From NCBI GenBank assembly GCA_025084515.1, contig JAJAGP010000201.1, positions 417,501 to 481,500 on the forward strand: a stretch of 64,000 nucleotides of DNA. Reading direction: 5' to 3'. The notes under the pieces are model-generated. The model did not search any database and was not told the DNA's origin. It saw nothing but the letters and a program-made list of their open reading frames with translations. This document shows positions 1-14,148 of the stretch, in pieces (position 1 is the first letter of the stretch; every line of letters begins with the position of its first letter). A program made the translations under genes and the position numbers. The stretch is from Ancistrus triradiatus. Lineage: Eukaryota; Chordata; Actinopteri; Siluriformes; Loricariidae.

Positions 1-64
1 CACTGTAAAAATTAATAACTTTAAGATCTGCAGTGTGTTTGGGGTATTATAATGCGTGCTGTAC

Positions 65-233
65 CTATTCTGTCGACGGGGGTATTGAGGGGGAGGAATC
101 CCTGCTTCATCAGCTGATCCATGGTCTCCTCGTCCTCAGCCTGGATCTCTGACACCATGTTACATGGGATGAGACCCGACCTTCCACGGATCTGACCCCG
201 GTAGAACCCGTCTGTGTCTTTGTCCCCATACAC
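65..233 (-). CDS. rimbp2: rimbp2 exon 19: second half of SH3-II and linker
   Basis: Residues about 1169-1224. Starts VYGDKDTDGFYRG and continues through the SH3 signature GLIPCNMVSEI to QGFLPLNTPVDRI. Acceptor AG at 235-234, donor GT at 64-63. The last base is the first of a split codon, so the reading frame runs on into an exon outside the window that should begin the linker to SH3-III. Confidence 0.93.
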
Positions 234-3200
234 CTAAGAAACACAGGGCATGAGGTATGATCCGGATAAATCATGATCATCCTTATCGTTCTGGTCTCAC
301 CTTGATGATTTGTCCCTCTTTAAAAGGAAGCTCTTCATCAGCGGCATCCGGATTCGGAGACATAGACAGAGGGTCGTAATCGAACAACGCCACGAAGATA
401 CGGAACGGGTCCTCAGACTCAGACTCGTCGTAGTATGGAGGGGAAGAACGGCGTCCTCGATCCCTGTAAGCACCTGCGAAGACGTTTGTTATTGTTTTGG
501 TTTGTCCATGTCCCTGAATAACCGCGAGGCTTCATAATTATAAAGAATACTTCGATGGAAAGTCATCGTAGGTCATTTTTATTTCTTTAATGACCAATGA
601 CTCGGGCTGCGTTCACAGTTTTAGGCATCCATCACGTTTTTGGGTTATTAAATTGCAAATCTCATACTGCGTACTAAAAAGCAAAGTGGTAACCATTGCT
701 TAATGTATTTTAATTACAGTTCTTGCTTTTAGGTTGATGAAATTAAAACCATGGTGTTAAAATAAATTTCCTTTGCAAAACATGCATACTATGTAAAAAA
801 CAAGGCCCTTAACCCACAACTATTACACAGATCAGTGGTAATTTGCTCTTGATAAGAACATCTGCTAACTAACTAAACGTAAACAGTGCATCATTTACAT
901 GTGCTTAGCCCTGGAGGTGGGAGTAACTCACACATGTGCAAGTCTCAAGTAGCCGTGCTAATATTCAAGTAACTCAAGTCAAGTCATGAAATTATGAAGC
1001 TCTAATTCCAGTTTTCACATTTATATCCGTCAAAAGACAGCAGTCATAAAGATCTGAATTTTATTTTCAACATTAACAAACACTGCAACATTTCTTCTTG
1101 GACTTTTAACTCATCTGTTGAACTCCTCATTATGACATAGTCGTGCAAAAAAAAAATATATATATTTTTTTTTGACATCTTTGCACATTTGATGTTCATT
1201 TGAACAAAACTGAGAGATGGAGGTAATAAACCTAAACACTAAAATTAAGAAATGACTCAAATATTGTTAAACTGAAGCTCAAATATAAATATTTTTAGAT
1301 ATTTGAAAAAAAACCTTTTCAAAACTACTGTGAAAATGAACAGTCTACAATAAAAGTAAGTATATAAATAAAAATATACAACCTAAAACAAGTTAATGAC
1401 ATGATATGAAAACCCGAACATTGAAATAATTTGAGTATAATTGTTTTATGTCACTGAATGCTGACCTTAGGGAGTGTGGATATTCCCAAACTGAACACGT
1501 TCATCTGATTTGTTTCAGTAATGCTTTGATTCTCTTTTATAACAAACATAAAATAAAACCTATAGCCAGATACAACGTGTTGCATTTGAAAAATATTAAA
1601 TTCGAAAGCACTCTGTCACTCATTTATCGTTCTGATAGGTTGCCAGGTTTGTGTGTGTTGAAAGAGAAATCACTCAATCATGTTTCAACAACAACAAAAA
1701 ATCCCTATTAACTTTTCAATAAATAAAAATGCAACTATTTAAATAGAAAATCAAGTCATTTGTCTCAAGTCATGAATACCAAGTCAAGTCTGAAATCACT
1801 TGACTTGAATTCCCCAACTCAACTCAACCATGATGAACACTTTGGAGCCAAATAAATAAGCTTAGATGTTAATCCCTTTACCAAATAAAGAAAGAAGAAT
1901 AATTTTTGACGGATGCTGAAAACGTCCTTGTGAACGCAGCTTCATGAGCTCATTCTCCCAAGAGTTTCATTTTCATAGCGCAATAAATAAGCATATAATG
2001 AAATGATTATGTGGTGTTTATATCGGCACCCAGGACCCATCTTTCAGGACCACAGATGAGCTGCAGGCCAAATGAGCTTCACCAAGTCCAGGCACCGTCC
2101 AGACTCCATGCAATAAAGCTGGACCTGAGAGAGACCGGTCAGATCCATCCTGGATTTGTCCCAGATGAAGTTGCACCTCATAAAGACACAGACTGCACAG
2201 CCAGCGTCCCACATCATCGAAGATCTGGCGACCGGTCCACTACCACCACATGCACGTACACTGGTTTTGGAAGTCATATTCCTTTGGGAAAGGCGTTTTG
2301 TTTTTGTTTTTTTTCCCCAATGGGATAAACAAAACAGATTTTGTTGGGTCCCAGAAACAACGTGCCATTTTGATATGGAAGTTTGCACCTCTAAATCGTA
2401 AGTGCAATCTAGGTGCAAAGTATCTAAATATAAGCACATATACACTCCCCGGCCACTTTATTAGGTACACCCATTCAACCACTCGTTAATGCAAATACAG
2501 TATAATCAGCCAATCACAATACGTTTAGGCATGCTGAATCAAACTGAGCATCAGAACGGGGAAGAAAGGCGATTTAAAGGTGACTTCGAACGTGCCATGG
2601 TTGTTGGGTGAGAATTTCAGAAACTGCTGATCTACTGGGATTTTCACATACAGCGCCACCTCTAGGTTTTACAGGGAACGATCAGAAAAGAGAAAATACC
2701 CAGTGAGGAGGTTAGAGTTGATAGAAAGGTAACAGTAACTCAAATAACCATTCATTTCAACCAAGGTATGCAGAAGAGCATCTCTGAACAAAACAACACG
2801 TCAAACCTTGAAGCAGATGGGCTACAGCAGCAGATCATCACACTGGGAGGTCAACTAAAAATGGGCAACTGAGGCAAAATTGCAATAAAAAACATCGCCT
2901 TCTAATACCAACTGAGCATCGTTTAAACCCCATAGTCTACCTGAGTATTGCTGCTGACCACATGCACCCCTTTATGAGCACAGTGTACCTTCTGATGGAT
3001 AATTACAGCAGGATAACGCTCCATAAAAACACAAAGCTCAAAACATCCAACAGAGCACTTTCAGGATGTGGTGGAATGGGAGATTCATGATGGATCTACA
3101 CAAATCTACACTGACTGCGTGACGCAGTGGGTCGATACAGAGCAAAATCTCTAAGGAATGTTTTCAGAACCATGGAGAATTAAGTGTACCTAATAAAGTG

Positions 3201-5627
3201 ACCAGTGAATGCATATTATATATTATATATTTATCATTAAACCCAAGGAGGAGCTGCACCTAGTAGGCATGCTTTTAAAACCCACCTGTATTGAGTTCCT
3301 TAGCGTTCTTATTCTTATGCATTGATTCATAATGCAGCACCTTGACTTTTACCATCATGCACAGCCAGAGTAAAAGCCCAGGTGTGATATACTGTAGGTG
3401 TGAGGGTTAGGGAGGGGCTTAGCAGGCATCTCGGGGGTGCAGGAGGGGGCATTCTCTGAGCGGGACGTATATATGCTCTGCTAAAACTGGGTAACCGTTT
3501 CACGCCCGTTCTCATCGCAAGCCTTGTTATCGGTGCAGAGCTCATGCGGTTCGGTTTCCTTTTCACGCTTGGTAAGACGTACCATAGCAAGGCCGGGGGG
3601 CACCACGCCTCCGCGGGCACCACGTCCTGTGGCGCGTTACACTGCCACAGTAAACGTGTTGCTTGAGTGGAGAGACGTTCCCCTCACTGTTACTCTCAGT
3701 GGTTATCTCTGAGGGGAAACACCAACCAAACATCTGTTACCATGAACAATCCATACCATCTCATACCCATTTCCTGGTTCTGGTTCTGGTTCTGGTTTGA
3801 ATTCGTTCATGGAGACCCTGGTGCACATTAGACCAGGAGAAACGAGACTGGGCAGATCTCCTGTTAACCTATAAAACCGTCTTCAGATGATTCCCTGCAG
3901 GTATCTGTAGTTGCTTAAATACAATTCCAAATCAGAAAAAAATGGGGCAGTATGGAAAATAAAAATAAAGCATAATACACATGAATTCCTGTATTTCAGA
4001 CCTGAAACACATTCCAAAAAAAGATCTGTGATACTGATGGGTCTGAGCACAATTCCCGTTCCCACTATATGATGGTCCATCCCAGATGCCTCTGAGCCCA
4101 GAGAAGTCGAGCCGCTTCTGGACATAGTTATAACATAAGGCTTCTTTTTAGCAGAGTAACGTTTTAAGTGGTATTTGTAAATTTAACTCTGTACTGTAGA
4201 GTTTTACAGGAATCCCTTGTCCATGTGGTTCTATCAGCTATTGATGAATGATGGTTCCTGATGCAGTGCTGTCTGAGGGAGCGGAGATCACCCCTCTTCA
4301 GTTTAGGCTTTTTAGGAAATTCCTCCAAATTCCTTGAATCGTTTAATGATATTATGCTCTGTAAATGGAGAAATATATAAATCCCTTCCAATCTTTCTTT
4401 GAAGAACATTGTTTTTAAACATGTCAATCATTGTCTTACACATTTGTTGATAAACTGGAGATCCTCTGATCATCTTTACTCCTCAAAGATTTAGCCTTTC
4501 ATGGATACCATTTTTTTGTACAACATTTTTTCTCATTATTAGCCCTAAATTTCCTTTGTTCCAACTTTTTTGGAACCTGTCGCAGGTCAGAAATGCAGGA
4601 ATGGACGTTTATTAACCAATGAAAGTACTAGAAAATGTAAGGAACATTGCAGTTTTTTTATTTATATTTTCCATACCACCCCAGCTTTCTCTGATTTGGG
4701 GTTGTACACAAACGTTGATCTTCACCAGTCATCTCCTTTGAGAAAGGTCTTTATGGAAGGGTTAATGTCTTAAACTGAGTGCACTAACCAATAGAAGGGA
4801 CCGTGAGAGGTCTGCGCTGGGGGTGAGCACCTCCGTGAGCTGGCCTCCTTCCAGAATCGCGATCCATCCTTCCTGAAGACGTGCTACCTCCGACCTACAG
4901 CAGAGCAAAATATACAAAGGTACAAATCAAGCAAAACCAGATCTGCTTTTGAGACTAAGCTACAGATGTAAATTAGAAGGTCCTGCAGGCCAAAAACTCC
5001 ACTTAAGGAAAACCTGAGAAGAAGCAAAGCATGTAGTGATGAGCTTACTGGACATCTTCCTACCTTAAGAGCGCTGTGGGAGTTACGCCGTCGTCCTTCC
5101 TCCAGCTGCATTTCAGAGTAAAGCTCCTCCTCATCCTCCTCCATGATGTCGGACAGATCTGACCCTCGGCTACTCTCAGTCTGGTAATCTTCGCTGTGAC
5201 TGTAGTGAGGCTGAGTAACGACACACACAATCAGGACTCAGGAGCAGGAAAAAAATGAACTAACGGTAAACCTCAACCAGAAACCAAAATACTGTGAACT
5301 AAATCATATAGGAAATCAGTCAAGGCACTTGGGTGGTGTAGTGATCTAATGACCAACTGTTGCATTCCAGCAGGGTTGGGCATTGTACAGGAAAAACTGC
5401 CTGAATGAGGGGAGGATGGTTAGGAGATCTTCCCATTGTGCTGCAATCATCTTGTTTTATCCCTGTTTGTCCTGGTCAGAGTCATGGTGGTCTGGTACAA
5501 GTGTAAGCATGCCTTGCACTGGACCCCAGTCCACCAAAAGGCTGGCTGGGGTCCAATGCAAGGCATGCTTACACTTCTACCAGACCACCATGACTCTGAC
5601 CAGGACAAACAGGGATAAAACAAGATG

Positions 5628-5708
<81 letters not shown>

Positions 5709-5871
5709 GTTATTGTTATTATGATTATTATTATTATTAATGCTACATTATCATTAATAACATTATTATTAATCATGATATTGTCATTATTTTGTTTTTC
5801 TATTATTGATACTTTTGTTTTTGTCATTATTATATAAGTTTTTTGTTTTTATTATTATTATTATTATTACT

Positions 5872-5903
<32 letters not shown>

Positions 5904-8046
5904 ATTATTATTGTCATGCTCTTTGCATGGAAGGACGAAGGAGGCAGATGTAAGTGCAAATGACTGGAGTTTATTTACAGGTGACATTGTGATAAATAAC
6001 ATAAACAGACCAAGGAATCCTTAACTAAGAAAGCTGAGGAAAACAACTAACATCCGAAAACACATAAGAAAACAAGGCTAACGCTAACAAAGAACAAAGA
6101 ACACACACAATTAGCTAACAAAACAATAACAGGGCTGACCATAAAACAAAGCTTAAACATAGAACAAGTAACCACAAATAACCAGAGCAAACCAGAAAGA
6201 ACACAAAGAAACAGAGACTAGGATACTAAGACAAAGAGCAAGAGACAAATCACGATAGGAGACTGGAGCACACAGGAGTCAAGGCAAACCACAGAGTGAA
6301 GAAGCTAGACAAACGAAGTGCACAGGAAGAGGGGTATTTAATAGGAAAGGACAGCAGGTGGCAACAGCCCCACCTGCTGTCAAAACAGAAGAGTGACAGG
6401 GGGAGTTAAAACTAGATGGATGCAAGCCCTCCAGCTTGCATCATTGTTACATAACCCCCTTCTGAAGGCGTATCCCCGAAGCGCAAAGGACAGGAACACA
6501 AAAGCGAGGAAACCAGACAGAGCCAAACTAACCCAAGAAAGCAGAGCAAAACACAGACAAAAACAAAGCAGGGGGCCAGAATATAGGAGGTACAGACACG
6601 AGACTAATGACACTAGGGAACAGGAAACTGGACGCAAGGGACACATAGGCACAGTTCTGATCCACGGTGCTAAGCTCTCCACAGGAGTTCTAAGGGGCCA
6701 GAAAGTCCTGGTACTTGCAGGAGGTGCTGCAGGAACCACATGAGTTGCCGGATACAACCCAAAAAAGGGAGGCGACATCGAAGACTATGTGGGGTCATGT
6801 GCAGTGTCGCCCTCGAGCTGCTGACGATAGGTATCGCCATTGAGCTGCTGGCGATCGGTATGGTCGTCGAGCCACTGGAAATCGGGTCGTCGTCGGTTTG
6901 CTGGCGAGCGAGGTCGCCGTCGTGCAGCTGGTGATCGGGGTCGCTGTTGTGCTGCTGGCCCCTGAAGATCTGGGTAACGGTACCTGACACAGGTGGACGG
7001 TGGGAGGCCAGAAGGAGGGCACAGACCCAAGAGGAAAGCTGGCCTACCGACAGCCTCAGGAACGGGGTTACGCTTGCCAGGTCCTGGGATGTGTGCTGAT
7101 TTGACGAACTTCAGGACAGATGTCGAGTTGACAAACCTTAGGACGTGTGCAAACTTGACGGACTTTAGGACGGACACCGACTTGAATGTCTCTAAGGAGA
7201 GCACGCTCTGGACATTCTCCGAGACGGGCAGGCTCTGGACATCCTCAGAGGCGGGCACACTCTGGACATTCTCTAAGGTGGGCGCGCTCTGGACGTCCTC
7301 CGAGGCGGGCATGCTCTGGGCGTCGTCCTCAGTGGTGGGCGCGGCCTGGACGTCCCCCCTGAAGTATCTCATTAGCTCGTCCCACGGCCAGGTGAGTTGG
7401 GGTCAAAAGCGAACGCGGGGGTGCAGGTGTCTCGCTGGGGCTGAAGAGTGTCAAATCTGGCATGGTCTGGGGGATACAAGAACAGCTGGGGAGAGGGGGA
7501 TCCTGCACATGGCTGGCAAGCTGTGACCCAGGCTGGCGGCTCAGGCTTCGAGCTAGTGAGCGTGGGTTCTGGCGTTGAGCTAGCGAGCGCTTCCTGCAGC
7601 ACTTCTTGGCAGAGCGGGAGAGACCACTGGAGGATGATGGCCAGGCTGGGGATCTCCACCTCAGAGTCCTGACCACACAAGATTAAGGGAGGGTGGTACT
7701 CCCTCTTGAGGTGTTCTTCATTATATTTATTTATTATATTTTTGTTTTATTAATATTGTTATTGCTGTTATTATCATCATATTATTATATATATTTTTTC
7801 ATTATTAATAGTAATAATAATGTTTATTATGATTAATATTATTAATGTTTATTATTATCATCATCATTGTTGTTATTGTTACTATTACTGTTTTTATTTA
7901 TTATCATCATCATGATATTATTATTATTATTATTTTTTAATTATATTATTATTAATGTTGTTATTGTTATTATTAGATTACTATTCTGTTTTTTTTTTTA
8001 TTATATTGTTATTGTTGTTGGTGTTGTTGTTATTATTATTATTATT

Positions 8047-8130
<84 letters not shown>

Positions 8131-8356
8131 GTTGTTGTTGTTATTATTATTATTCACATTCATTCACTTTCTATACTTGCTTAATCCAATCTGGGTTGTG
8201 GGGTGCTGGAGCCTAACTCTCAATACAGGATGCAAGGTGGAAAGAGTGCCAGTTCATTACAGGGCAGTGCAAACAACATGCAAACTCCAAAAAATCAGGG
8301 ACTCGAGTCAGGAGCTCTGGAACTGTGAGGTGATGGTGCTATTTACTGCACCCCTA

Positions 8357-8391
<35 letters not shown>

Positions 8392-11300
8392 TCAAATAAA
8401 TAACAGGTATAAAATATGGTGTATAGTGTTAAAATGTATGACTGAACAGCACAGTTTGCAAGAATCAGTATTTAGTTACGTAATGAGGATGACTTGCATA
8501 CCTGCCTGCCCAGTTCAGATCCACGGAGAAAGTCATCCACCGAGGCTCCTCTTCTGCGTTCCTGGTAACCTTCCTCATCCTCCTCCTCATCTGAGTTCTG
8601 AGAGTGAAAGCCTTGACTCCTTCTCTCCATCTAGATCCAGACATTAATACATTTAATTATTAAAACTATATATTGGAATTATGCATTGCTTGGATTCCCC
8701 TTACAAACTGCCCAATAGGGGGCGTTTTCCTCAGTTTTAAGGGTTGTAATGACTTATTTTTTCCAACAGCGGGCGAGCTACATCAGTGCATTTTTAGCTA
8801 GAAACAACACTCACCCGTCCGCTCTCAGCAGCCACTCTTTGGGCAGCCTCACGGGCGATGGCCTTGGCCATGTTGTCTGGGATGAGTGTGCCCCTGGGCT
8901 GGGGCAGGATCCTCTGGGGAGAAGGTGAGCGACGGTTGGGACATGGTGGAGCCTGCAGGGTGTGTCCATCTTGCACGGCAGGGGGTCCAGATGGAGAACA
9001 CACAGGCTCCCATGGCTGAGGTGGCCCACCAGCGGGGTGAAGCATGCCCACTGTCTGCTCTTTGGTTTCCAGCTCTCGGGCACTTAGTGGTCTCTGAGGC
9101 TGGGGAAGGGCCAGTTGGGGTATATGAGGTTGAGGCATGGGGATGGTGGGTTGGGGTATCGGGATGGTGGGTTGCGGTATTGGGATGTTGGGCTGCGGAT
9201 GGGGGAACTGGTGGATGGGTAAAGGTTGGAGGTGCGGAGGTGATGGCTGGGTTACATGGGGCACCGGATGAGGTTGGAGATGTGTGGGTGGCTGAGGTGG
9301 GCAAATGGCAAGAGGCTGGAGGTGCCCCCCAGTATCCGGATGCGGCTGCATTGGAAGCGGGAGTGCAGGGCGTGGAGGGTGTGGCAGAGCCGGTTGGATG
9401 TGGAGGGGTTGAGGGACAGGCACGAGCAGGTTGTTGGGAATGACAGCAACGTGAGAGTCCTGTGATTCCCCTTGTGCTGACAAAGTCCTGACCACCACCT
9501 CGCGAGCTTCCAGACCCTGCAGACGGGTCAGGTCGACCGCCGCAAAGTCCGCCATTGGGTATAAGACCTCGGCAATCTGGAAACAAGAATATTGAGTTAA
9601 GACAGGTGTTAATCTGAGCTAAAACATCATCAATGGGGTTCACAAATGGTACTCACCCTCTGGCCCTTGGTGCACACTGCGTATCCAATCACATTGGCAC
9701 CATTGGACGTTCCCAAGGGCGTCAACATAGGAGGCTTCCAGCGAACCTGCAGGATCCCGGGGGCCGGCCCACACTGCACCTGCACCTCATTTGGGGGCAG
9801 AGGAGGACCTGTAGGGGGAACAGATACCATTTATCATCTATGATCAAGGAGGTCGGGTCCCTTTTTGAGTCTTGGTCCGCCCAAGGTTTCTTCCTCATAA
9901 CACTTAGGGAGTTTTTCCTTGCCACTGTCAACCTAGGTTTGCTCAATTTGGGATTGGACGTAGATATCAGGAGATAATCTAAAATTGTAAAGTTGCTTTG
10001 AGACAATGCTCCATTGTAAAAAAAAAAAAAAAAGCGCTATCTAATTCAGTCTGACTTGACTTGACATTTGAGACAGCGGTTTCCATTCTGACCCACATAT
10101 CTTGGTCAGGACCTGGGTGGAAATGCCCTCTGGATGGGATGCCATACTTTGCAAGCAGGATCTTACCTCTGAAACAGATTAAATAAGATTTCCCCGACAC
10201 ACAGATCCAGCCCCCGTGACCGGTCCATGACACTATGGTACGCTGAGCCTCAAATCTCCCAGCAAGGCAGAACCGAGGCAACTCTGATAGAACTGGGAAC
10301 CTTAACATGGCAGAACAGGGCAGCCTTGCCCTTAAATTGGGCCATTGGCATTCATGGTTCCTGGTTTCCTAAGTTCTACCTTGCCAGGAGGTTTCTGAGT
10401 CTGAGTTTCTTAGGTCACAGGGACTGGATCTACAGCCGACAAGTAACTGGGGTGCCATGATATCGTCTGTACCTGAATGTCTGGACTAATAAAATGATGA
10501 TAACAGATAACCTGACCTGCTGCCTGGGTGCAGAACTCGACCCCGGCTTCCTTCTTCTCTCTCTGTTCCAGTGGCATGTGCCAGGGCACCTGGTGGGGTT
10601 TGGCCAACACTCTGACTTTGTACACGGTGGTGGCCTTCAGGTTGGTGAAGCGCAGCCTGTAGGAGCATGGCTTCACCACGGCATGCTCCACACCATCTAG
10701 GAACACTGTGTGGGAGTAGTTGCTGTTGCTGGGCAGCCACGATAGCTCGGCGGAGTCGCGCATGATGTCGTCCAGGCGCAGCCCCGTCGGTGCCACAGTG
10801 ACGTTCCGGCCCACCAGCATGGTACAGCGCAGCTCATCCGACAGGCCACGGTCGGTCACGCTCTGCACGGACACGCGATAGGTGCATGCCACTAGATCCA
10901 GCTTCTCCACGAGCAGTTTGGTCCTGCCGCTAAAGGGCACAGAGGCGCGCACCTCGCCGTCCACTAAAATGTTATATCCGTTAATGTTGCCCCATCCGAG
11001 AGGCACCAGGGGAGCCTCCCATGCCACAATCACGCTCCTCGCCAGCTGTTTGATCAGGTTGATCTTCCTCGGGTAAGGCACCACATCATCGGCCAGCTCC
11101 TCTTCGTCTAGCGCCCCGGTTCCATTACTGAAAGAGCCTAGTGGGTCCAAACACAGGCTGTCCAGAGGAACTCCACCGTCTAACGCTGGCAGACTCAAAC
11201 AGCTGTGGTCCAGCTGCCCCAAATCATCCGTACCATCCACCGAGGGCTTATCCTTATCCTGGACGAACTCCACAAAGTTGGATGGAACCAAACCACGCTG

Positions 11301-14092
11301 TCCATCCAGCAGCTCTCCTGAAATGAGGAGGTAAAATATCAGAACAGAAATATCTTTTTCCCCAAACTAGGGGGTAAAACCAATATGCCTCCACATCAGT
11401 AGCCAAATTGTGGCCTCATCTCTGAACCTGATTGCCCCATATGATGGCAAGCCCAGTTTTAAGATGGACCTGTAACCCTGGAGTGCTTGGAGGAATCCAA
11501 TCAGTGCATCTGTGACAGGGAATACCCTTCTGGCCATCCAAGGACATCGATGCCCAAGGCAGGAGCTGGCCGACTCACCACCCAGGCATTGGTTCCAGAT
11601 CCGGTGCAGCACATGCAGGATATGTCCATGGCATGGTCAATTTTGGTTTACACTCATGCTAGAATACCCAGATCGGTTTTCTAACAGGGGTCCACCGCTG
11701 ACAGTAACGACTCTAGTCACAACACGGACAGAAACAGCTCTCCAGCTCCCAGGCTACATACGGAAACATCTAATTAACGCAACAAAACCTTCACCAGACC
11801 CAGACAAGTGACTCAGTTGCCTCTCTGCGGGGGGTATGACAAATTACCAGACGTGCCGATTTGCAAGGTCGTCAGCCAGAATTCCTGATTGGCAAATTAG
11901 AAGGGCCTCTAAATAAACTAAATTTGGGCAAAACAGCAAAAGAAATGGTCCTAGTTTGTTTTCATTCTGTACCTTGATAGAATCCGTCGTCGTCCATGTC
12001 TCCATATACGTAGAGATATTTCCCAGCAACGAGAGGCAGCTCGGCCTCGGGATGCTCGTTCGGTCCATCGTAGGGGTTATAACTGCTCAGGGGGATAAAC
12101 ATGGAGGAGATTAATTAAGATTAATAACAATATTTTTGAATTCATAATCATGCAGCCCACAATTAAAGAGATATGAATGTGATCTTTGGTCGTCCACATA
12201 CTTCTGGATATGTACCGATTTCTTACCATAATGATGGATTTGTTAAAGAACAGTGGCCTTAAATACTATAGATGTGTTCCAAGTCAAAAAGAAAGGGGCG
12301 CCAAGTCCATATTTAGGACATATCTTAAGGCGTCCAGATACTTTTGTCCATGTAGTGTCTTGGTACCCTAAGAGAAGGTTTAGTTGTGGTTTGGTCATTT
12401 CAAATGCAAGCTATGTGCTGCAAAAATCGACTGGAGTTAAGAGCGTAGGCTCGACAGTCACAATTGTTGCGAACCTCTGGTGTCCACATACTTCTGGTCT
12501 CCACATACAGATAAAAATACTCGTACCTGTAGCGGGCGGTGCAGAGGCGGACCTGTCCCGTATACCGAGCCTTGGAGCGTGGCGCTGGATTCACCTCATC
12601 GTCCATCTGCAGGTCAATCAGAACATCAAGTTCTTGTGAGGACACTACGATTTGGGGTCATGATCATATTACCCTGCTGGTCATCCTCACCTCTGAGGGG
12701 CTGGTGGGTGAAGGTTTCTCGGTCCTGCTCCGGCGGTTCAGGGTGGCGTCGATGCCCGGCGTCTCAGGCTCTGCTCTGCTGACCTGCAGTGGCTGGAGGA
12801 GCTCAAAGATTAGCGGAGAACCGGAAGGTCTTGCATCACCTGCACAACATAGAGTTACACAACCAAACCCGGGTCCTGTCAATCACCACCTGACCTCTAC
12901 CTGACCTGACCACCTGACCTAAACCCATAGACCCTAATCCCTAAACCCTAATCCCTAAACTCTAATCAATAATCCCTAAACCAAACCTAACTTAACTAAC
13001 TCTAACCGTACTAATGGAGGGGGAAAGAGAAGAGAGCTGGTACAGCACTTAAGCACCTTTTATTTGATTTGAGCATATTTCTAAAACAACAACACGACTG
13101 AAGATGAGTGCAGGAAGCTCTAGTCTGTGTTTTTGTGTGCATGAACAGATCAGAATGCACTTAGATAAATAATCAGACGTTTCCACCCAGTCCCTGTGAG
13201 CTTTATCACCATCATCCTCCAGCCTTTCAGTTCTATTCCACCAGAGCTTTCCTTTAATATCCATGTTTTTAGAGGCAGCCTGTTGCTCATCCTATAAGCT
13301 CCTGATGAGCTGTTTTGCCTGGCAACCGAGTTCTGATTGGTCAGCCTGTTTTTAACAACACAGAAATTAGAACAGGCTCCGATTTAAAATGATACGCAGC
13401 GTCGCGGTCCGTCAGTTTTCCGTCAAGGTCGGCGTTAATGTTCTTTTTCAAAACTTGACGCACATTTTTTTACGTCCGTAAAAATCAGACTCGGTGTGAA
13501 AAAGCCTTAACTCTAACCCTAACTGTATATCTAACCTTAGCTCTAACTCTAACTCTAACTCCAACCATAACTCTAACATTAACGTTAACCATCACCCTAA
13601 CTCAAACCTTAAATGTGCATGTGGAGGCTATATTTGGGTAACACAGACCCACAGTGAGGACCGCTCACTGACCTGCTCACCTTTCCCTGTGTTGAGATGG
13701 TTGAGGATGTTACAAATCGATTTCCGGGGCCAGAGCTCGGGATCCCAAATCAGAAACTCAGACGCCAGATGAAATTTCTCCAGCTCTTTAGATAAAACAT
13801 CACATTTGTCACTCTGAGTCCGGCATTTCTGTTCCAAGTCACAAAGTTTAACCTTGAAGAAAGAACGAAAAACAGTCACAAGTCTTCTGGATTTAGAATG
13901 GGATGTATAAAAGCTCCTGTAGGTCTAATGTGGAGGTGTCCCAATACTTTTGACCGTATGTAACTGATTGACATTATGAACATATTCTAATGGCCAATTT
14001 GTGTCTTACCTCTAGCAGATGAACCGTTTCTTCATGTTCTTTATCAGCCAAGATCTGAGCCTGTAAATAAAACAGAGTTAATCTTCTGTATA

Positions 14093-14148
<56 letters not shown>

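Noticed and set aside
461..463. Acceptor AG at 465-464 for rimbp2 exon 18
   Set aside because: It breaks the frame with exon 17; the AG at 475-474 restores it.
2044..2445. 133-codon minus-strand frame, possible extra rimbp2 exon
   Set aside because: Exons 17 and 18 already join in frame with conserved sequence, and the segment has no RIMBP2 similarity.
7867..8647. Long poly-Leu, poly-Ile and poly-Asn frames
   Set aside because: Produced by ATT/GTT repeats.
8849..9643. Additional open frames over rimbp2 exon 14
   Set aside because: Shadows of the GC-rich, Pro-rich exon in other frames; only the frame contiguous with exons 13 and 15 shows RIMBP2 motifs.
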